DNA from: Bacteroidota bacterium
Lineage (GTDB): Bacteria > Bacteroidota > Bacteroidia > Chitinophagales > LD1
NCBI GenBank assembly: GCA_018267435.1
Contig: JAFDYM010000340.1
Span: forward strand, 1-12,818
Reading direction: 5' to 3'
Length of the DNA stretch: 12,818 nucleotides
Below, piece by piece: positions 11,000 through 12,818 of this stretch (its first letter is position 1; every line of letters starts with the position of its first letter). Made by a program: the position numbers and the translations under genes. Below the pieces are notes generated by a model, which ran no database searches, had not been told where the DNA came from, and saw only the letters and a program-made list of their open reading frames with translations.

Positions 11000-12818
11000 A
11001 TGAAAAAGCAAAGTCAATCTCTTTTCGATAAACAACTGGTACAAACAGCCTTCATACAGGCCTTTGTAAAGTTGAACCCCAAAACCATGTTCCGAAACCC
11101 AGTCATGTTTCTGGTGGAAATAGGAACCGTGGTAATGCTGATAGTAACGATATGGGTAGCCATGGGCGAAAAATCGCAAGGCTCTCTGTTCTATAACCTA
11201 TCTGTTTTCTTTATTCTATTGCTTACCGTACTGTTTGCCAACTTTGCCGAGGCTATAGCCGAGGCTCGTGGCAAGGCACAGGCTGAGTCGCTACGCAAAA
11301 CGCGCGAAGAAACACCAGCCAAGCTTGCAGATGGTACTACCATATCATCGGCCAAGTTGAAAAAAGGCGATGTGTTTGTGTGCGAAGCAGGCGATGTAAT
11401 ACCTGGCGATGGTGAAATAATAGAAGGTATAGCCACCATAGATGAAAGCGCCATAACGGGCGAAAGCGCACCTGTAATACGTGAAGCGGGCGGCGATAAA
11501 AGCTCGGTAACCGGTGGCACCAAAGTACTAAGCGACCGTATAAAAGTACTTGTAACTACCTTGCCTGGCGAAAGCTTTTTGGATAAAATGATAAGCCTAG
11601 TAGAAGGTGCCAGCAGGCAGAAAACGCCCAATGAAATAGCGCTGAACATATTATTGGCGGGCTTTACTTTGGTATTCATTATAGTATGTGTTACGCTACA
11701 GCCAATGGCAGAATATGCAGGTGCCAAAATTACCATCGCAGCCTTTATATCGTTGTTTGTTTGTTTAATACCTACCACCATTGGGGGCTTGCTTTCTGCC
11801 ATAGGTATAGCGGGTATGGATAGGGCGCTACGTGCCAACGTAATAGCCAAAAGTGGCAAGGCAGTAGAAACAGCAGGCGATATAGATGTATTGCTGCTTG
11901 ATAAAACTGGCACCATCACCATTGGTAACCGCAAGGCTACCAACTTTTATGCAGCCAATGGCATAGATGAGAAGCAGTTTATTAAAAGCGCTGCACTTAG
12001 CTCATTAGCCGATGAGACACCGGAAGGCAAATCGATAATAGAGTTGGCTGGTGTAAAACCCGGCGACTATAAAATTGACAGCCCTACCTTTATTAAGTTT
12101 ACTGCCGAAACGCGTAGCAGCGGTATTGACTTTGACAACACGCGTATACGCAAAGGTGCTTTCGATAGCATAAAAAGAATAGCAGAACAGGCAGGCAACA
12201 AAATGCCTAATGAAATAAGTGAGCGCGTAAAATTAATATCGAGCAATGGCGGCACACCACTAGTAGTAACCGAAAACGAAAAAGTAATAGGTGTAATAGA
12301 ACTTCAAGATATAATAAAGCCAGGCATAAGCGAACGTTTTGAGCGCTTGCGCAAAATGGGCGTGAAGACCGTAATGGTAACGGGCGATAACCCCCTTACT
12401 GCAAAATTTATAGCCGAGAAAGCGGGTGTAGATGACTTTATAGCCGAGGCTAAGCCCGAAGATAAAATGAACTACATAAAAGCTGAGCAACAGCAAGGTA
12501 AACTAGTAGCCATGATGGGCGACGGCACCAACGATGCACCTGCCCTTGCACAAGCCGATGTAGGTGTAGCCATGAACAGCGGTACGCAAGCTGCTAAAGA
12601 AGCAGGCAACATGGTGGACCTTGATAACGACCCTACCAAACTGATTGAAGTGGTGGAGATAGGCAAACAGCTGTTGATGACGCGCGGTACGCTTACTACA
12701 TTCTCTATAGCAAACGACGTAGCGAAGTATTTCGCCATTATACCTGCACTGTTTATTACTGCCATACCGGCCTTGAACGCTTTAAACATTATGCATCTTC
12801 ACTCGCCTGAAAGTGCTA
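11000..12818 (+). CDS. kdpB: K+-transporting P-type ATPase subunit KdpB (3' end beyond window)
   Basis: The frame is open from the ATG at 11000 to the window edge, 606 codons of an expected 670-690. It starts MKKQSQSLFDKQLVQTAF and carries all P-type ATPase signatures: the actuator TGES (153-156), IPTTIGGLLSAIG in the membrane, phosphorylation site Asp301 in DKTGT, GGTPLVV in the nucleotide-binding domain, MVTGDN, and the hinge GDGTNDAPAL (Asp508, Asp512). The family's KSGKAVE stretch precedes DKTGT. KdpB hydrolyses ATP to drive K+ uptake through KdpA in the inner membrane. Ser156 of TGES matches the serine whose phosphorylation inhibits the E. coli pump. The last helices, and presumably kdpC, lie to the right. 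Confidence 0.97.
   Translation, partial: MKKQSQSLFDKQLVQTAFIQAFVKLNPKTMFRNPVMFLVEIGTVVMLIVTIWVAMGEKSQGSLFYNLSVFFILLLTVLFANFAEAIAEARGKAQAESLRKTREETPAKLADGTTISSAKLKKGDVFVCEAGDVIPGDGEIIEGIATIDESAITGESAPVIREAGGDKSSVTGGTKVLSDRIKVLVTTLPGESFLDKMISLVEGASRQKTPNEIALNILLAGFTLVFIIVCVTLQPMAEYAGAKITIAAFISLFVCLIPTTIGGLLSAIGIAGMDRALRANVIAKSGKAVETAGDIDVLLLDKTGTITIGNRKATNFYAANGIDEKQFIKSAALSSLADETPEGKSIIELAGVKPGDYKIDSPTFIKFTAETRSSGIDFDNTRIRKGAFDSIKRIAEQAGNKMPNEISERVKLISSNGGTPLVVTENEKVIGVIELQDIIKPGISERFERLRKMGVKTVMVTGDNPLTAKFIAEKAGVDDFIAEAKPEDKMNYIKAEQQQGKLVAMMGDGTNDAPALAQADVGVAMNSGTQAAKEAGNMVDLDNDPTKLIEVVEIGKQLLMTRGTLTTFSIANDVAKYFAIIPALFITAIPALNALNIMHLHSPESA

Noticed and set aside
11191..11943. Minus-strand open frame of 250 codons
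   Set aside because: It lies wholly inside kdpB, whose frame is complete with all P-type ATPase motifs; the reverse frame is a codon-bias shadow rich in Ser, Ala and Pro.

Overview
The window reads as chromosome of a Bacteroidota bacterium, probably of the Chitinophaga/Chitinophagaceae type. The signs are a carboxypeptidase-regulatory-domain plus TonB-plug outer-membrane barrel, a PepSY-like periplasmic protein, an EamA start typical of the phylum, AT-rich starts that mostly lack Shine-Dalgarno sequences, promoter-like TAnnTTTG boxes, and a kdp locus headed by a sigma-54-type regulator instead of KdpE. The family-level placement is inference.

Region 1 (1-452) is the right end of an IS21-family insertion sequence: the last 75 codons of the IstB helper ATPase, then imperfect terminal repeats. 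The element ends near base 339 and has cut off an EamA/DMT-type transporter gene after about 36 codons. That gene directly abuts the stop codon of the outer-membrane gene.

Region 2 (453-5328, all minus strand) is a signalling/envelope operon in transcription order: OmpR-type response regulator, sensor histidine kinase (ATGA overlap), PepSY-like secreted protein, TonB-plug outer-membrane barrel, and the broken EamA gene. A perfect 9-bp direct repeat with an 11-bp pitch lies just upstream of the regulator, which is the geometry expected for an OmpR/PhoB-type binding site and suggests autoregulation.

Region 3 (5329-7205) is about 1.9 kb with almost no protein coding and is the least explained part. 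It holds a plus-strand promoter-like box and a strong terminator bracketing about 540 nt of unassigned sequence, a compact tRNA-like multi-hairpin followed by its own terminator, several inverted repeats, and one small gene on the minus strand. That gene encodes a 50-residue single-pass membrane protein with a near-perfect Shine-Dalgarno sequence, an intrinsic terminator, and a region of five consecutive hairpins upstream. The same five hairpins, read on the plus strand, end in an intrinsic terminator, so the block may instead be a plus-strand small RNA.

Region 4 (7206-12818, all plus strand) is a potassium-uptake locus: an NtrC-type regulator (receiver, AAA+ with GAFTGA, Fis HTH), a 182-bp control region with a tandem 14-bp repeat and clustered TTGGCA palindromes, a DUF7674-like small protein, a 27-residue membrane peptide, kdpF, kdpA and a kdpB cut by the window edge. 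KdpFAB(C) is the high-affinity ATP-driven K+ pump: KdpA holds the selectivity pore, KdpB is the P-type ATPase and KdpF stabilises the complex. kdpC and any KdpD-like kinase would lie beyond the right edge.
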